Of a stretch of 64,000 bases of DNA, positions 52,134 through 61,115 are shown in pieces. Under the pieces are notes generated by a model. The model saw nothing but the letters and a program-made list of their open reading frames with translations, was not told the origin of the DNA and did not search any database. Position 1 is the first letter of the stretch. The number at the start of each line of letters is the position of its first letter. The DNA comes from Leptolyngbya sp. Cla-17. GTDB taxonomy: Bacteria > Cyanobacteriota > Cyanobacteriia > Leptolyngbyales > Leptolyngbyaceae. The position numbers were made by a program, and so were the translations under genes. Where the stretch lies: contig NZ_JAEVYN010000001.1 in the NCBI RefSeq assembly GCF_016807185.1, forward strand, positions 1,807,060-1,871,059. The letters are read 5' to 3'.

Positions 52134-52919
52134 GTGATCCGCATTCAAAAATCAGCTATACCGCCCGAAAAACTTGCTCAGGATGGAAAAAGGAAACGGC
52201 GATCGCATTGCAGCAGTTATTCACGTAATCCAGCGGTTTACCAATTAGGTGAAAGAATATTCTCTTTTGATAGCACCATTTACGCTCACAAAAGTGTTAA
52301 GCAAGCATTGATCAAAGCCCAACATGGAAAATGTTGTTTTTGTGAAAGATTAATTGGCACTGACGGAGATGTGGAACATTTTCGTCCTAAGCAAGCCTAC
52401 AAACAAGCAAGCGGTGAACCTTTACAGCGACCGGGTTATTATTGGCTTGCCTACGAATGGGATAATCTCTATCTTGCATGTCCTGGGTGCAATCAGAGGC
52501 ATAAACAAAATCTATTTCCACTTCAAAATCCTACTGACCGTGCAATCGATCATCGTCACAGTATAGATTTCGAACAGTTTCTATTTATTGATCCAGGCAA
52601 AGAAAAACCTGAAAAATTTATTGGCTTTCGGGGCGAAATCGCCTATGCAATTGAAGGAAACCTGAAAGGAAAAGTAACGATTGATTCTCTAAAGCTGAAT
52701 CAGAGATCGCTTCCCGAAGCAAGACTTCAACGATTGCAACTTCTAAAAAGTCTTTGGCAAATTGTTCAACTGGCTTCTCAAAAACCGATGGATAAAGACC
52801 TTCAAAAGGAAGCAGAGAAAGCAGCAGATTTGTTAGAAAAAGCAACCAAAGAAGATGCTGAATTTTCTGCTGCTTCTTATTGGGCGCTTCAAACAAACTT
52901 TCAGTTCATCATTGGATAA
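52134..52919 (+). CDS. HNH nuclease, PtuB-like (TIGR02646-type)
   Basis: 261 residues. The N-terminus MIRIQKSAIPPEKL resembles TIGR02646 proteins. The HNH core is complete: zinc pairs CCFC (C67/C70) and CPGC (C116/C119), the GDVEHFRPK block with His82, WDNLYLACPGCNQRHKQNLFPL with Asn111 and Asn126. The C-terminal half is helical and Lys/Glu-rich. GTG start at 52134, 12 bases after the ATPase stop, with GGGG at 52124-52127; no in-frame ATG fits better. In Septu, PtuA and PtuB form a complex that degrades nucleic acid upon phage infection. The 3' end is duplicated upstream of the ATPase gene. Confidence 0.88.
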   Translation: MIRIQKSAIPPEKLAQDGKRKRRSHCSSYSRNPAVYQLGERIFSFDSTIYAHKSVKQALIKAQHGKCCFCERLIGTDGDVEHFRPKQAYKQASGEPLQRPGYYWLAYEWDNLYLACPGCNQRHKQNLFPLQNPTDRAIDHRHSIDFEQFLFIDPGKEKPEKFIGFRGEIAYAIEGNLKGKVTIDSLKLNQRSLPEARLQRLQLLKSLWQIVQLASQKPMDKDLQKEAEKAADLLEKATKEDAEFSAASYWALQTNFQFIIG

Positions 52920-53040
52920 ATGATAAATATTTTCACAATGCTTGATTCCCAAACCAGACCGCAAATTTCGCCGTAGGATGGGTGAGGCGCAGCCACATCG
53001 CATCAAAGAAGCATGGATCTACAGGTTTTAGTTCAAGGCA
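52722..53040. repeat. Direct duplication flanking the ATPase-HNH cassette, right copy
   Basis: Right copy of the duplication at 50348-50671. It runs from codon 197 or so of the intact nuclease gene, through the spacer, into the first codons of the hydrolase gene. Confidence 0.75.
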
Positions 53041-53822
53041 AAGGCTTTCCCATCTTGTGCCTGCATGGACATCCCGGCACAGGCAACAGTATGTCAGTGT
53101 TTACCCAACACCTATCCCAACGCTACAAAACGATCGCCCCTGATCTGCGCGGCTACGGCAACAGTCAAACCACTGCTGATTTTGCCATGACCGATCATCT
53201 TGCCGATTTAGATGCGCTATTGGATAACCTGCAAGTTGAAAAGTACCTGGTTTTAGGCTGGTCGCTAGGCGGCATTCTGGCGTTGGAATTGGCACTGCGA
53301 TCGCCCGATCGCGTTAGTGGTCTAATTCTTGTTGCCTCAGCGGCGCGACCTTGGGGTGATCATCCTCCGATCACCTGGCAAGATAACCTGTACACCGGGA
53401 TCGCAGGCATCGTCAATTGGCTACAGCCCGGTCGCCAGTGGAATATCGACACCTTTGGACAGCGATCGCTGTTCCGTTACCTGGTGCAAACCCACACGCC
53501 TGCCACCTATGAGTATCTTGCACAAGCAGCCGTGCCAGCCTACCTTCGCACCTCACAACGGGCAACCCGCGCTTTGTCTACCGCCATTCGGCAAGGGTAC
53601 AATCGCTTGCCTGATTTGCCGCAGATTCAATGCCCTAGCTTAGTCTTAGCTGGAGCGTGCGATCGCCATATTACCGCTGCCGCCAGCCAGGAAACTGCAC
53701 GGCAACTTACCAACTCAGAATGGCAGTGTTATCCCAACACGGCGCACCTCTTCCCCTGGGAAATTCCAGATCAGGTTTTGGCAGATATTGATGACTGGTT
53801 AAAACGCTATTCGCAGGGGTGA
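53013..53822 (+). CDS. Alpha/beta hydrolase
   Basis: 269-residue alpha/beta-fold hydrolase. Oxyanion block LCLHGHPGTGNSMS, PDLRGYGNS, nucleophile elbow GWSLGG (Ser84), acid LAGACDRHI, and the catalytic His in NTAHLFPWEIP. It is complete and has no signal peptide. The substrate is unknown; the family includes esterases, haloperoxidases and dienelactone hydrolases. It follows the Septu-like nuclease on the same strand, but the start region lies within the duplicated segment, so it may have been adjacent to that gene before the duplication took place. Confidence 0.9.
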   Translation: MDLQVLVQGKGFPILCLHGHPGTGNSMSVFTQHLSQRYKTIAPDLRGYGNSQTTADFAMTDHLADLDALLDNLQVEKYLVLGWSLGGILALELALRSPDRVSGLILVASAARPWGDHPPITWQDNLYTGIAGIVNWLQPGRQWNIDTFGQRSLFRYLVQTHTPATYEYLAQAAVPAYLRTSQRATRALSTAIRQGYNRLPDLPQIQCPSLVLAGACDRHITAAASQETARQLTNSEWQCYPNTAHLFPWEIPDQVLADIDDWLKRYSQG

Positions 53823-53871
53823 ATGAAAATTGCGAAGCGCAGAGTGCGGGGTACGATAGGCGATTGCGATA

Positions 53872-55359
53872 TCAAAAATCGAAGTAGATGTAGGGGAGTG
53901 CACCTTGGGGGGCAAGCAGCCACACGGCAAAGAGGCAAACTGGCACTAGCATGAGTTTGACGTTCCAGTTAAGTTGCAGCTTGAGGGCGCGATCGCCGAA
54001 GTAAGCGATCGCCATCAGCACAACGATGGCTGCTAAAAGCAGAGAAATTTGCAGCGGCTGTAGTCCGATTGCTTCCACATAAACCTTTTGGGTAAATTGA
54101 GCATCGGCAGCATGACCCCCCAATCGCTGGATCACAACCCAAGATTCTTTCAGGTTTGGCAGACGGAAGAAAATCCAGCAAACCGCGACCATCGCTTGAG
54201 TCAGCAGCCACGCGAATAGGATGCCGTAAGGTTGCCGCCAAAATTGTTTTAACCAGCTCATTCGGTTTGACAGCGAATCTGTGAGCCGATGAACGACCAA
54301 GCCAATCCCGTGCAGCAAACCCCAGACCACAAATCCCCAGGCGGCACCATGCCAAATCCCGGCGATCGCCATCACAATGATTAAGTTTAAGCAGGTGCGA
54401 AACAACCCTTGACGAGAGCCGCCCAAAGGAAAGTAGAGATAGTTTCGCAGCCAATCGCCTAAGGTCATGTGCCAGCGTCGCCAAAACTCCGCAATGCTGG
54501 TCGTCAAATAGGGGAAGTCGAAGTTCTGCGGAAGGTTGAAGCCGAGCAGCACCGCAGAACCCCGCGCCATATCCACATAGCCACTAAAGTCGAGGTAAAG
54601 CTGTAAGCCGTAGGCGATAGTTGCCAGCCACAAATCGCCGCTACCAGCACGCTGCAAATTTTGAAAACTGAGATCGACTAAAACGCCGATGTTATCTGCT
54701 AATAAGCCTTTTTTGACGGCACCACAGGCAATCAGCCATAACCCTTCAGCAATGCGATCAAGAGTCGGACGAGTCTGCTGCATTTGCCCCGTCATGATGT
54801 GGTAACGGGTGATAGGACCAGACAGCAACTTGGCAAAAAATAGCTTGTAGGCAGAAAACTTCAGCCATTCTTGAGCAGCAGGCGCACCACGATAGACATC
54901 TACCAGGTAAGCAATGCACTCAAAGCAAAAAAAGCTGATGCCGATGGGTGCCATCAGGTTGCTACTCGTCCACTGAGCGACCTCTTTTGCCGCTGTCCAG
55001 CCAAATACCTCTGCCAACGTATTGAGCGTGAAGGGAATGTATTTGAAGCCAAACAGCAGCAACACATTTAGCCCAATGCCTAACCATAGGAGTTTGAGCC
55101 GCTTGCGATTCCAATCTTGCTGAGTGAACTGCCAGTTGTCGCTACGCCAATCGGGTGGAGCCGAAAGCACCTGCCCCAAGCGAAAGTTGATCCAGGTTCC
55201 TGCCAAGAGCAGAGGAATGTATTGCACCTGAAATGAGGCATAGAAAATTAGACTAGCAACCAGCAATACCCAGAGCCGCGATCGCGGTTGATCTAGCAGC
55301 CAGTAGATCACAACCAGGCTTAGCAAGAATAAAACGTAGGGAAAAGAGATAAAAGTCAT
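53872..55359 (-). CDS. MBOAT-family O-acyltransferase (AlgI-like)
   Basis: 495-residue polytopic membrane protein with about ten hydrophobic helices. Family motifs: FFCFECIAYLVDVYRG, AKLLSGPITRYHIM, LYLDFSGYVDMARGSAVLLGF, EFWRRWHMTLGDWLRNYLYFPLGGSR and IWHGAAWGFVVWGLLHG, with the invariant MBOAT histidine in WHGAAW. MBOATs of this type transfer acyl (often acetyl) groups to secreted polysaccharide. The ATG at 55359 begins MTFISFPYVLF, the family start; the frame is open a few codons further. No SGNH/AlgJ-type partner gene is adjacent. Confidence 0.9.
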   Translation of the reverse strand: MTFISFPYVLFLLSLVVIYWLLDQPRSRLWVLLVASLIFYASFQVQYIPLLLAGTWINFRLGQVLSAPPDWRSDNWQFTQQDWNRKRLKLLWLGIGLNVLLLFGFKYIPFTLNTLAEVFGWTAAKEVAQWTSSNLMAPIGISFFCFECIAYLVDVYRGAPAAQEWLKFSAYKLFFAKLLSGPITRYHIMTGQMQQTRPTLDRIAEGLWLIACGAVKKGLLADNIGVLVDLSFQNLQRAGSGDLWLATIAYGLQLYLDFSGYVDMARGSAVLLGFNLPQNFDFPYLTTSIAEFWRRWHMTLGDWLRNYLYFPLGGSRQGLFRTCLNLIIVMAIAGIWHGAAWGFVVWGLLHGIGLVVHRLTDSLSNRMSWLKQFWRQPYGILFAWLLTQAMVAVCWIFFRLPNLKESWVVIQRLGGHAADAQFTQKVYVEAIGLQPLQISLLLAAIVVLMAIAYFGDRALKLQLNWNVKLMLVPVCLFAVWLLAPQGALPYIYFDF

Positions 55360-55464
55360 GGGCGATCGCAACGATTTCAACGACCCGCCAAATCAAAGGC
55401 GCGATCGCACGCATTATAGTGAACCTCTGCCGATTGAGCGAATTATTTTATAAAGTTCTGCTCC

Positions 55465-56094
55465 TTATTCCCTTCGACCTGCGGTAACGCGTTCCCAGAT
55501 TTTCAGGTCTGCGGGATAGTCCACATCCGACAATATGGGCAGTAGCGCAACGGACAGGTTGAGTTCCGCCGCGATCGCGACGGTTCGTTCTAAGACACTA
55601 TCCGTACTCCATTCAATATTCATAAACAGTTGAGGGATGAAGCGCCGTAGCCCAATCAAGTAGTAGCCACCGTCGCTAGCGGGTCCCAAAACAAGATCAT
55701 GGTGCTGAAGTTGACAAAAGGCTCGCTCTAACAAAGTCGCATTCAAATCGGGACAATCGGTGCCAATGATGAGGGTCCGGTCAACGCCAGAATTAAATGC
55801 AGACTGAAACGATCGCGCCATACGATCGCCCAAATCGCCCTCACCCTGTACGGTATACATCAAGTCAGTGCCCAGCCAGCGCTGCATCAAAACCCGATTT
55901 CCACCTGCAAATCGCACCTCCACGCACGCTGGATGCTGAAACTGAAAAATCTGCGCTTGCTGTAACGTGTGGTCTACCATCTGACGGTGTAGCGCTGCGG
56001 CTCCCTCGGCTCCTAATGCAGGAATGAGTCGGGTTTTGGCTTTGCCAGCTTCAGGATAGCGGGTGAAGATAATCAGGCGATTAATGGATGTCAT
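55465..56094 (-). CDS. TIGR04282-type glycosyltransferase (DUF2064)
   Basis: 209 residues of a nucleotide-diphospho-sugar transferase fold. N-terminal block LIIFTRYPEAGKAKTRLIPALG (nucleotide-binding), GDLGDRMARSF, LIIGTDCPDLNA (metal-binding DxPxL-type), LVLGPASDGGYYLIGLRR and a C-terminal DVDYPADLKIWE. This family is linked to arsenosugar biosynthesis in some genomes by gene context; the usual arsenosugar neighbours (arsM, arsS) are not here, so the substrate is open. It is upstream of the MBOAT gene on the same strand with 105 bases between. Confidence 0.88.
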   Translation of the reverse strand: MTSINRLIIFTRYPEAGKAKTRLIPALGAEGAAALHRQMVDHTLQQAQIFQFQHPACVEVRFAGGNRVLMQRWLGTDLMYTVQGEGDLGDRMARSFQSAFNSGVDRTLIIGTDCPDLNATLLERAFCQLQHHDLVLGPASDGGYYLIGLRRFIPQLFMNIEWSTDSVLERTVAIAAELNLSVALLPILSDVDYPADLKIWERVTAGRRE

Positions 56095-56189
56095 GATGCT
56101 TTTTTGCCTTAGTCTGACTCAAATTTAGAATTTCCGCTGCCTTCACGCGGGGCGTGTCAACATAGGAACATAATCTTTATAAAATTTCC

Positions 56190-56717
56190 ATGAGCGGAGA
56201 GTTAAATACAACGGGGCGGTATTTAAGAGTGCCAATGGAGAGGCGAGTTGCAGCATTTGCGATCGATTTTGGCGCAGCGGCTCTGCCAAGTTTGCTTTTG
56301 GGAAGCAGCCTCTACATTCCGGTATTTATTATTTTGTGGGCGGTTTTGCGGGTGTTTTTGGTCGTCCAAAACCGGGGGCAAAGCTTAGGGCGCTGGGCGA
56401 TGGATATGAAGCTGGTTAATCCTCGATTTCGAGTGATTCCAGGATTAGTAGACTTAGGTAAGCGGGAGGCGCTAACGGGTTTTGGCAGTTTACTCGTCTT
56501 AATTGGGCTTGCCAGTCTCAGCCCAACCAATGGGTTCCTGCTGGTAGCCCCAATTCCTCTGCTCGTTGATTGCAGCTTTGCTTTTACGGATACCAATAAT
56601 CGGCAGGCTTTTCACGATCGCCTTGCCCGCACAATTATTGTCCAAAGCGGTCGTGGCTACTCTCTAGATATTAAAATTAAGCAAATATTTGCCGAAGCTA
56701 AGCGTCGTGTGAAATAA
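56190..56717 (+). CDS. RDD-family membrane protein
   Basis: 175 residues. The RDD signature is present: PMERRVAAFAIDFGAAALPSLLLG (the Arg/Asp motif), GQSLGRWAMDMKLVNP, and NRQAFHDRLARTIIV at the end. Three hydrophobic helices (about 27-55, 100-120, 122-138). RDD proteins are of mostly unknown function, some linked to ion exchange or osmotic stress. It lies just upstream of rpmG (47 bases) on the same strand and may be transcribed with it. Confidence 0.88.
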   Translation: MSGELNTTGRYLRVPMERRVAAFAIDFGAAALPSLLLGSSLYIPVFIILWAVLRVFLVVQNRGQSLGRWAMDMKLVNPRFRVIPGLVDLGKREALTGFGSLLVLIGLASLSPTNGFLLVAPIPLLVDCSFAFTDTNNRQAFHDRLARTIIVQSGRGYSLDIKIKQIFAEAKRRVK

Positions 56718-56764
56718 TGGACATTCGTGTCGAATTTTGTCTCAATCGCTGAGTTGTTAGGATT

Positions 56765-56959
56765 ATGGCTAAGGGTAAGGACGTACGGATCATTATTACG
56801 CTGGAATGTACCGAGTGTCGCACTAATCCGGATAAGCGTTCTCCGGGCGTATCTCGTTACACCACTAAGAAAAACCGCCGCAACACCACGGCACGGTTGG
56901 AGCTGAAGAAATTTTGCCCTCACTGCAATCGGCACACGGCACACAAAGAAATTAAGTAG
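56765..56959 (+). CDS. rpmG: 50S ribosomal protein L33
   Basis: 64-residue basic protein with the zinc-type CxxC pairs (ECTECRTN and FCPHCNRHT), RRNTTARLELKKF and the terminal HKEIK. An AGG precedes the ATG by six bases. Full length. It is followed by rpsR after 100 bases, a standard cyanobacterial rpmG-rpsR pair. Confidence 0.97.
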   Translation: MAKGKDVRIIITLECTECRTNPDKRSPGVSRYTTKKNRRNTTARLELKKFCPHCNRHTAHKEIK

Positions 56960-57059
56960 CAGAGAGGTCTGTTGATTGGGCGATCGCCCATCAACACCAC
57001 ACCCAAATACTACTTCTGTCCAAGTTGACCATTAATACTTCCATTAACTATTTGCACTC

Positions 57060-57275
57060 ATGACCTATCTTCGCCGCCGCGTTTCTCCCATCAAGCCTGA
57101 AGACCCCATCGATTATAAAGATGTGGATCTATTGCGCAAATTCATCACGGAACGGGGCAAGATTTTGCCCCGCCGCATTACTGGATTAACCGCTAAACAA
57201 CAGCGTAATCTGACTGAAGCTATCAAGCGAGCACGGATTGTAGCGCTGCTACCCTTCATTAACGCAGAAGGTTAA
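57060..57275 (+). CDS. rpsR: 30S ribosomal protein S18
   Basis: 71 residues, full length for the cyanobacterial/plastid S18. Blocks IDYKDVDLLRKFITERGKILPRR and TGLTAKQQRNLTEAIKRARIVALLPF bind 16S rRNA next to S6. It precedes rnr, with a 197-base gap. Confidence 0.97.
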   Translation: MTYLRRRVSPIKPEDPIDYKDVDLLRKFITERGKILPRRITGLTAKQQRNLTEAIKRARIVALLPFINAEG

Positions 57276-57472
57276 GGCTTTCGCTCAAGTCAAATTGTCG
57301 CTGTTTCTTGAAAGCAGCGCGATCGCTGTATATTCAGCTCATGTTGGACTGTGCAGGTTTTTGTCTTTTTAAGGCTCAAACCTTAACGGTCATTTTTTCT
57401 GGCTATCCTTTTCCTTTATAGATAAATGATGGGGTTGGGCATTATTACTTCCTTCAAATTGCTTTTTAACTG

Positions 57473-59470
57473 ATGGAGAAGGGAACCCTTATAGAATTTC
57501 GGGTCAACAGCGATCGCCGTCTCGCTGTGATAGAGCGTCCAGAAGGGAAGAAACACTGGATTGCGATCGATGAGTTTGCCCAATCCCATACGCTTCATCC
57601 TCGCCAAGTTGAGTATCAAGTCACTGGGGAAACCTACAGATCGTCTAATATTCCAGGTTTTTTGAAGCAGGTTGAGCCTTATTTAGACTTATCTAATTTA
57701 GAAGTTGCCTGGGAACTGCTGATTGAAGATCGGGAAACTATCGATCCGGCGGGCATGGCGCTGCTGTTATTTTCTGAGCAAACTCCATTGCTTTGCTATG
57801 CCGCCTATTGGCTATTGTCGGAAGATAAGCTGTATTTCAAATTGAAGGGCGATCGCTACGAGCCGCGTTCCAAGCCTCAGGTGGCAGAATTGAAGCACCA
57901 AATAGAGATGGAGGAACAGCGCCAGCAGGAACTACAAGGGTATTTTATACGATTGCAGCAAGCGCTTGAGCATCAATCGGTGGAATGGCAGAGCAGCGAT
58001 CGCCTGCGTTTAGAATCGTTGGAACGCTATGCCACTTTAGGAGACGAAGCCACTCAGCGCACCTCTGCTCTTGAAACCTTGATACACTTGAAGCGATCAG
58101 AGAGTCCACAAGCAGCCTTTCAACTCCTAGTGGATTTGGAAGTATGGAATCCCCACGAGAATCTATTTCTGCGCCGCAGTCAAGTTCCGATTCAATTTCC
58201 GCAAAAGGTTCTGGAAGTGGCGCACCATCGACTAAGTTCTCCTCCAGATGATACCCACCGCGATCGCCTCGATTTGACCCATCTCAAGGTCTACACCATT
58301 GATGACGAAAGCACCCAGGAAATTGACGATGGGCTGAGTTTAGAATACTTATCCGAAGGAAAACAACGGCTGTGGATTCACATTGCCGATCCAACTCGCT
58401 GGCTCATTCCTGGGGATGAACTGGATCTAGAAGCCCGTCGCCGCAGCACCACGGTGTATTTGCCCACGGGCATGATCCCCATGTTTCCGTCAGAATTGGC
58501 AACCGGACCGATGAGCTTAGTGCAAGGGCAGGTGTGCAACGCGCTCAGCTTTGGAGTGGTCCTAGACGAACAGGGCGCAATTCAGGATTACAGCATTCAT
58601 CCCAGCCAGATTAAAACGACCTATCGCCTCACCTACGAAGACGTCGATGAAATGCTGGAATTAGGCGGAGTTCAGGAAGAGTCGGAGCTAGAGGAGATCG
58701 CGGCTTGGGCAAAGCAGCGGCAAACATGGCGACAGTCTCAAGGGGCAATCAGCATTCACATGCCAGAATCCTCGATTAAGGTCAGAGAAGGTGAAGTCAT
58801 TATTCACGTCCTGCAAGACTCGATCGCACGGCAGTTGGTTGCTGAAATGATGATTTTGGCAGGAGAAACTGCTGCCCGGTATGGTCAAACTCACAGCTTG
58901 CCCATCCCCTTTCGGCATCAACCCCAGCCTGAATTGCCCCCTGAGCAAGAGTTAATGCAGCTCCCCGCAGGTCCCGTGCGCTTCTGCGCCATTCGCCGCT
59001 GTATGCCCCGCAGTGAAATGAGCATTACCCCCGCTCGTCACGCCAGTTTAGGACTTGAAACCTACACCCAAGTCACCTCCCCCATTCGTCGCTACACTGA
59101 TCTGCTCACCCATTTTCAGTTAAAAGCTCATTTGCGTGGCGAGCCGCTGCCTTTTTCAGCAGAACAGGTGCAAGAACTGACCATGACCCTGAGCAGCACG
59201 GTGCAGGAAGCGGTTTCTGTAGAGCGGCAAACGAATCGCTACTGGGGATTAGAATTTTTGCGGCGATCGCCCGATGAAGTGTGGCACGCCCTGATGCTGC
59301 GTTGGCTAAGGGAACACGAAAATTTAGGTCTAGTACTGCTGGAAGATTTAGGACTAGAAATGGCGATGCGGTTTACGCGCTCGATTGAACCCGGCGATCA
59401 TCTGCAACTCCGCGTTAGCCATGTCGATCCTCGTCATGACACCATCAACTTTGAGGAAGTGCTGATGTGA
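57473..59470 (+). CDS. rnr: RNase II/RNase R-family exoribonuclease
   Basis: 665-residue 3'-5' exoribonuclease. The RNB catalytic domain (about 265-590) includes YTIDDESTQEIDDGLSLEYL with the metal-binding aspartates, WIHIADPTRWL, TTVYLPTGMIPMFPSEL, and ETYTQVTSPIRRYTDLLTHFQLKAHL. The N-terminal 160 residues are divergent and hold no clear cold-shock domain; the C-terminal 70 are an S1-like segment. The length is nearer to RNase II than to RNase R of E. coli. It lies behind rpsR and overlaps the following gene by 4 bases. In cyanobacteria this position after rpmG-rpsR is common. Confidence 0.93.
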   Translation: MEKGTLIEFRVNSDRRLAVIERPEGKKHWIAIDEFAQSHTLHPRQVEYQVTGETYRSSNIPGFLKQVEPYLDLSNLEVAWELLIEDRETIDPAGMALLLFSEQTPLLCYAAYWLLSEDKLYFKLKGDRYEPRSKPQVAELKHQIEMEEQRQQELQGYFIRLQQALEHQSVEWQSSDRLRLESLERYATLGDEATQRTSALETLIHLKRSESPQAAFQLLVDLEVWNPHENLFLRRSQVPIQFPQKVLEVAHHRLSSPPDDTHRDRLDLTHLKVYTIDDESTQEIDDGLSLEYLSEGKQRLWIHIADPTRWLIPGDELDLEARRRSTTVYLPTGMIPMFPSELATGPMSLVQGQVCNALSFGVVLDEQGAIQDYSIHPSQIKTTYRLTYEDVDEMLELGGVQEESELEEIAAWAKQRQTWRQSQGAISIHMPESSIKVREGEVIIHVLQDSIARQLVAEMMILAGETAARYGQTHSLPIPFRHQPQPELPPEQELMQLPAGPVRFCAIRRCMPRSEMSITPARHASLGLETYTQVTSPIRRYTDLLTHFQLKAHLRGEPLPFSAEQVQELTMTLSSTVQEAVSVERQTNRYWGLEFLRRSPDEVWHALMLRWLREHENLGLVLLEDLGLEMAMRFTRSIEPGDHLQLRVSHVDPRHDTINFEEVLM

Positions 59471-59907
59471 GTCAACCAATCAGCGAATTGGAATACGCAG
59501 CCCAACTTGAGCAGGCGATTGCAGTGTTACGACAGGACTTGCCAACACTGTTTGCTCAAAACATTTCCTATGACATTTATAGTCAGGATATTTTCTTTCG
59601 AGATCCGGTCAATACATTTAAGGGTAAGTTTAACTATCGAATTGTTTTCTGGACACTCCGCTTTCACGGACGGCTGTTCTTCACAGAATTATATTTCGAT
59701 GTTCATCAAGTTTACCCAACCAGTGAAAATACCATTCGGGCGGACTGGACAGTCAGGGGAACACTACGCCTGCCCTGGAAGCCCAAGCTACTATTCAACG
59801 GCTACTCTGTTTACACCTTGAACGCCGAAGCACTGATTTACCAACATATTGATACCTGGGATCGCCCTCCGGGTGAAATTTTGGCTCAGTTTTGGCAAAA
59901 GGGCTAA
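59467..59907 (+). CDS. DUF2358 family protein
   Basis: 146 residues with an NTF2-like alpha+beta pattern: LRQDLPTLFAQNISYDIYSQDIFFRDPVNTFKG, NYRIVFWTLRFHGRLFFTEL and IRADWTVRGTLRLPWKPKLLFNGYSVYTLN, the DUF2358 signature found in cyanobacteria and plants. Function unknown. It starts with GTG at 59467, overlapping the rnr stop (GTGA), so it is translationally coupled to rnr. It is convergent with cax, with two bases between stops. Confidence 0.88.
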   Translation: MSQPISELEYAAQLEQAIAVLRQDLPTLFAQNISYDIYSQDIFFRDPVNTFKGKFNYRIVFWTLRFHGRLFFTELYFDVHQVYPTSENTIRADWTVRGTLRLPWKPKLLFNGYSVYTLNAEALIYQHIDTWDRPPGEILAQFWQKG

Positions 59908-59909
59908 TT

Positions 59910-61007
59910 TTATACAGGATGAAAATAAAACGCAGCCCCTAAGATTGCGTAAGTTGCCAGCAGCAGCATTCCTTCCAGCCAGTTGGAGCGACCATCCAGG
60001 CTGATCAAGTTGGCAGTAATCACCGCGATCGCGATCGCCACCACCTCAAACAAGTTGAAATTGAGATCCATTGGCTGCCCAATCACCTGCCCCACAATTA
60101 CCAGCAGCGGTGCCACCAGCAGCGCTACCAGGAGACTGGAACCCATTGCCACGGAAACCGACAAATCCATATTGTTTTTCAAGGCACACCGCACAGCAGT
60201 CACATATTCGGCGGCACCGCCCACCAATGGCAGCAAGATCACCCCGGTAAACAAAGGGGTCAATCCTAATCCTGCGGTTGCTTCTTCCACAGCACCCACA
60301 AAAATTTCTGAGACGAACGCAACCCCAATCGTGGCAACTAACAAAACGCCCATCCACAGCCAGAGATTCGGTTTTTCGTGTCCGCCTTCTCCATGATCCG
60401 CTTCGGTACTTTCTCCTTCCAGCTCCACTACTCCCACTTCATAGAGATAGCTGTGGGTTTTTAGAGAAAATAGCAGCGTAAAAGCATAGACTGCAATCAT
60501 TACCGCCGCCACAAACATAGATAGTCCAGTAATAGAACTGGGTTCCACCACGTTTGAGGTAGAAATCACCATCGCAGGCAAAACGATCGCAATTACCGCC
60601 AACGTCATCGTGGAACCATTCATCCGGGCTACAACGGGCTTAAACTCCTGCTCTTTATAGCGCAATCCTCCCAAAAACATGGATAGCCCCATTACCAGCA
60701 GCAGGTTGCTGACGATCGTTCCGGTAATGCTGGCTTTCACAATATCTACCAAGCCCGCTCTGAGGGCAACCAGAGCAATAATTAATTCTGTTGCGTTGCC
60801 AAAGACAGCGTTTAATAGCCCCCCAATGGTCGGACCGAGCGTCACCGCCAACTCTTCGGTGGCAGTGCTGAGCCAAATTGCCAAGGGCACGATCGCCACA
60901 GCTGACAACCCAAATACCAGCAGGGCATCCCATTCCAGCTTTTCAGCCGCGATCGCAATTGGGATAAAAATTAGTAAACCGAGGGAAATTAGATTTTTTA
61001 CAGACAT
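59910..61007 (-). CDS. cax: Ca2+/H+ antiporter (CAX family)
   Basis: 365-residue cation exchanger with about eleven membrane helices. The two inverted alpha-repeat signatures are clear: LLNAVFGNATELIIALVALRAGL in the first half and LVGGAAEYVTAVRCALKNNM in the second. The central acidic loop (STEADHGEGGHEKPN) separates the halves. It exports Ca2+ in exchange for protons. The N-terminal regulatory extension of plant CAX is absent. ATG at 61007 starts MSVKNLISLG. Confidence 0.95.
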   Translation of the reverse strand: MSVKNLISLGLLIFIPIAIAAEKLEWDALLVFGLSAVAIVPLAIWLSTATEELAVTLGPTIGGLLNAVFGNATELIIALVALRAGLVDIVKASITGTIVSNLLLVMGLSMFLGGLRYKEQEFKPVVARMNGSTMTLAVIAIVLPAMVISTSNVVEPSSITGLSMFVAAVMIAVYAFTLLFSLKTHSYLYEVGVVELEGESTEADHGEGGHEKPNLWLWMGVLLVATIGVAFVSEIFVGAVEEATAGLGLTPLFTGVILLPLVGGAAEYVTAVRCALKNNMDLSVSVAMGSSLLVALLVAPLLVIVGQVIGQPMDLNFNLFEVVAIAIAVITANLISLDGRSNWLEGMLLLATYAILGAAFYFHPV

Positions 61008-61115
61008 AGGAGTAAAGATTAGGGGGCAGCGGGCAGGAACTAGAGTGAATTCTGCAAAACAAAGCGATCGCCCATTAGAGATAGCGATCGCTGAATCGAG
61101 AAGTCAAAGCTGAAA

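Noticed and set aside
50249..53012. Retron with ATPase-HNH effector
   Set aside because: Some retrons use the same two effector families, but there is no reverse transcriptase and no msr/msd-like structure in the surrounding sequence.
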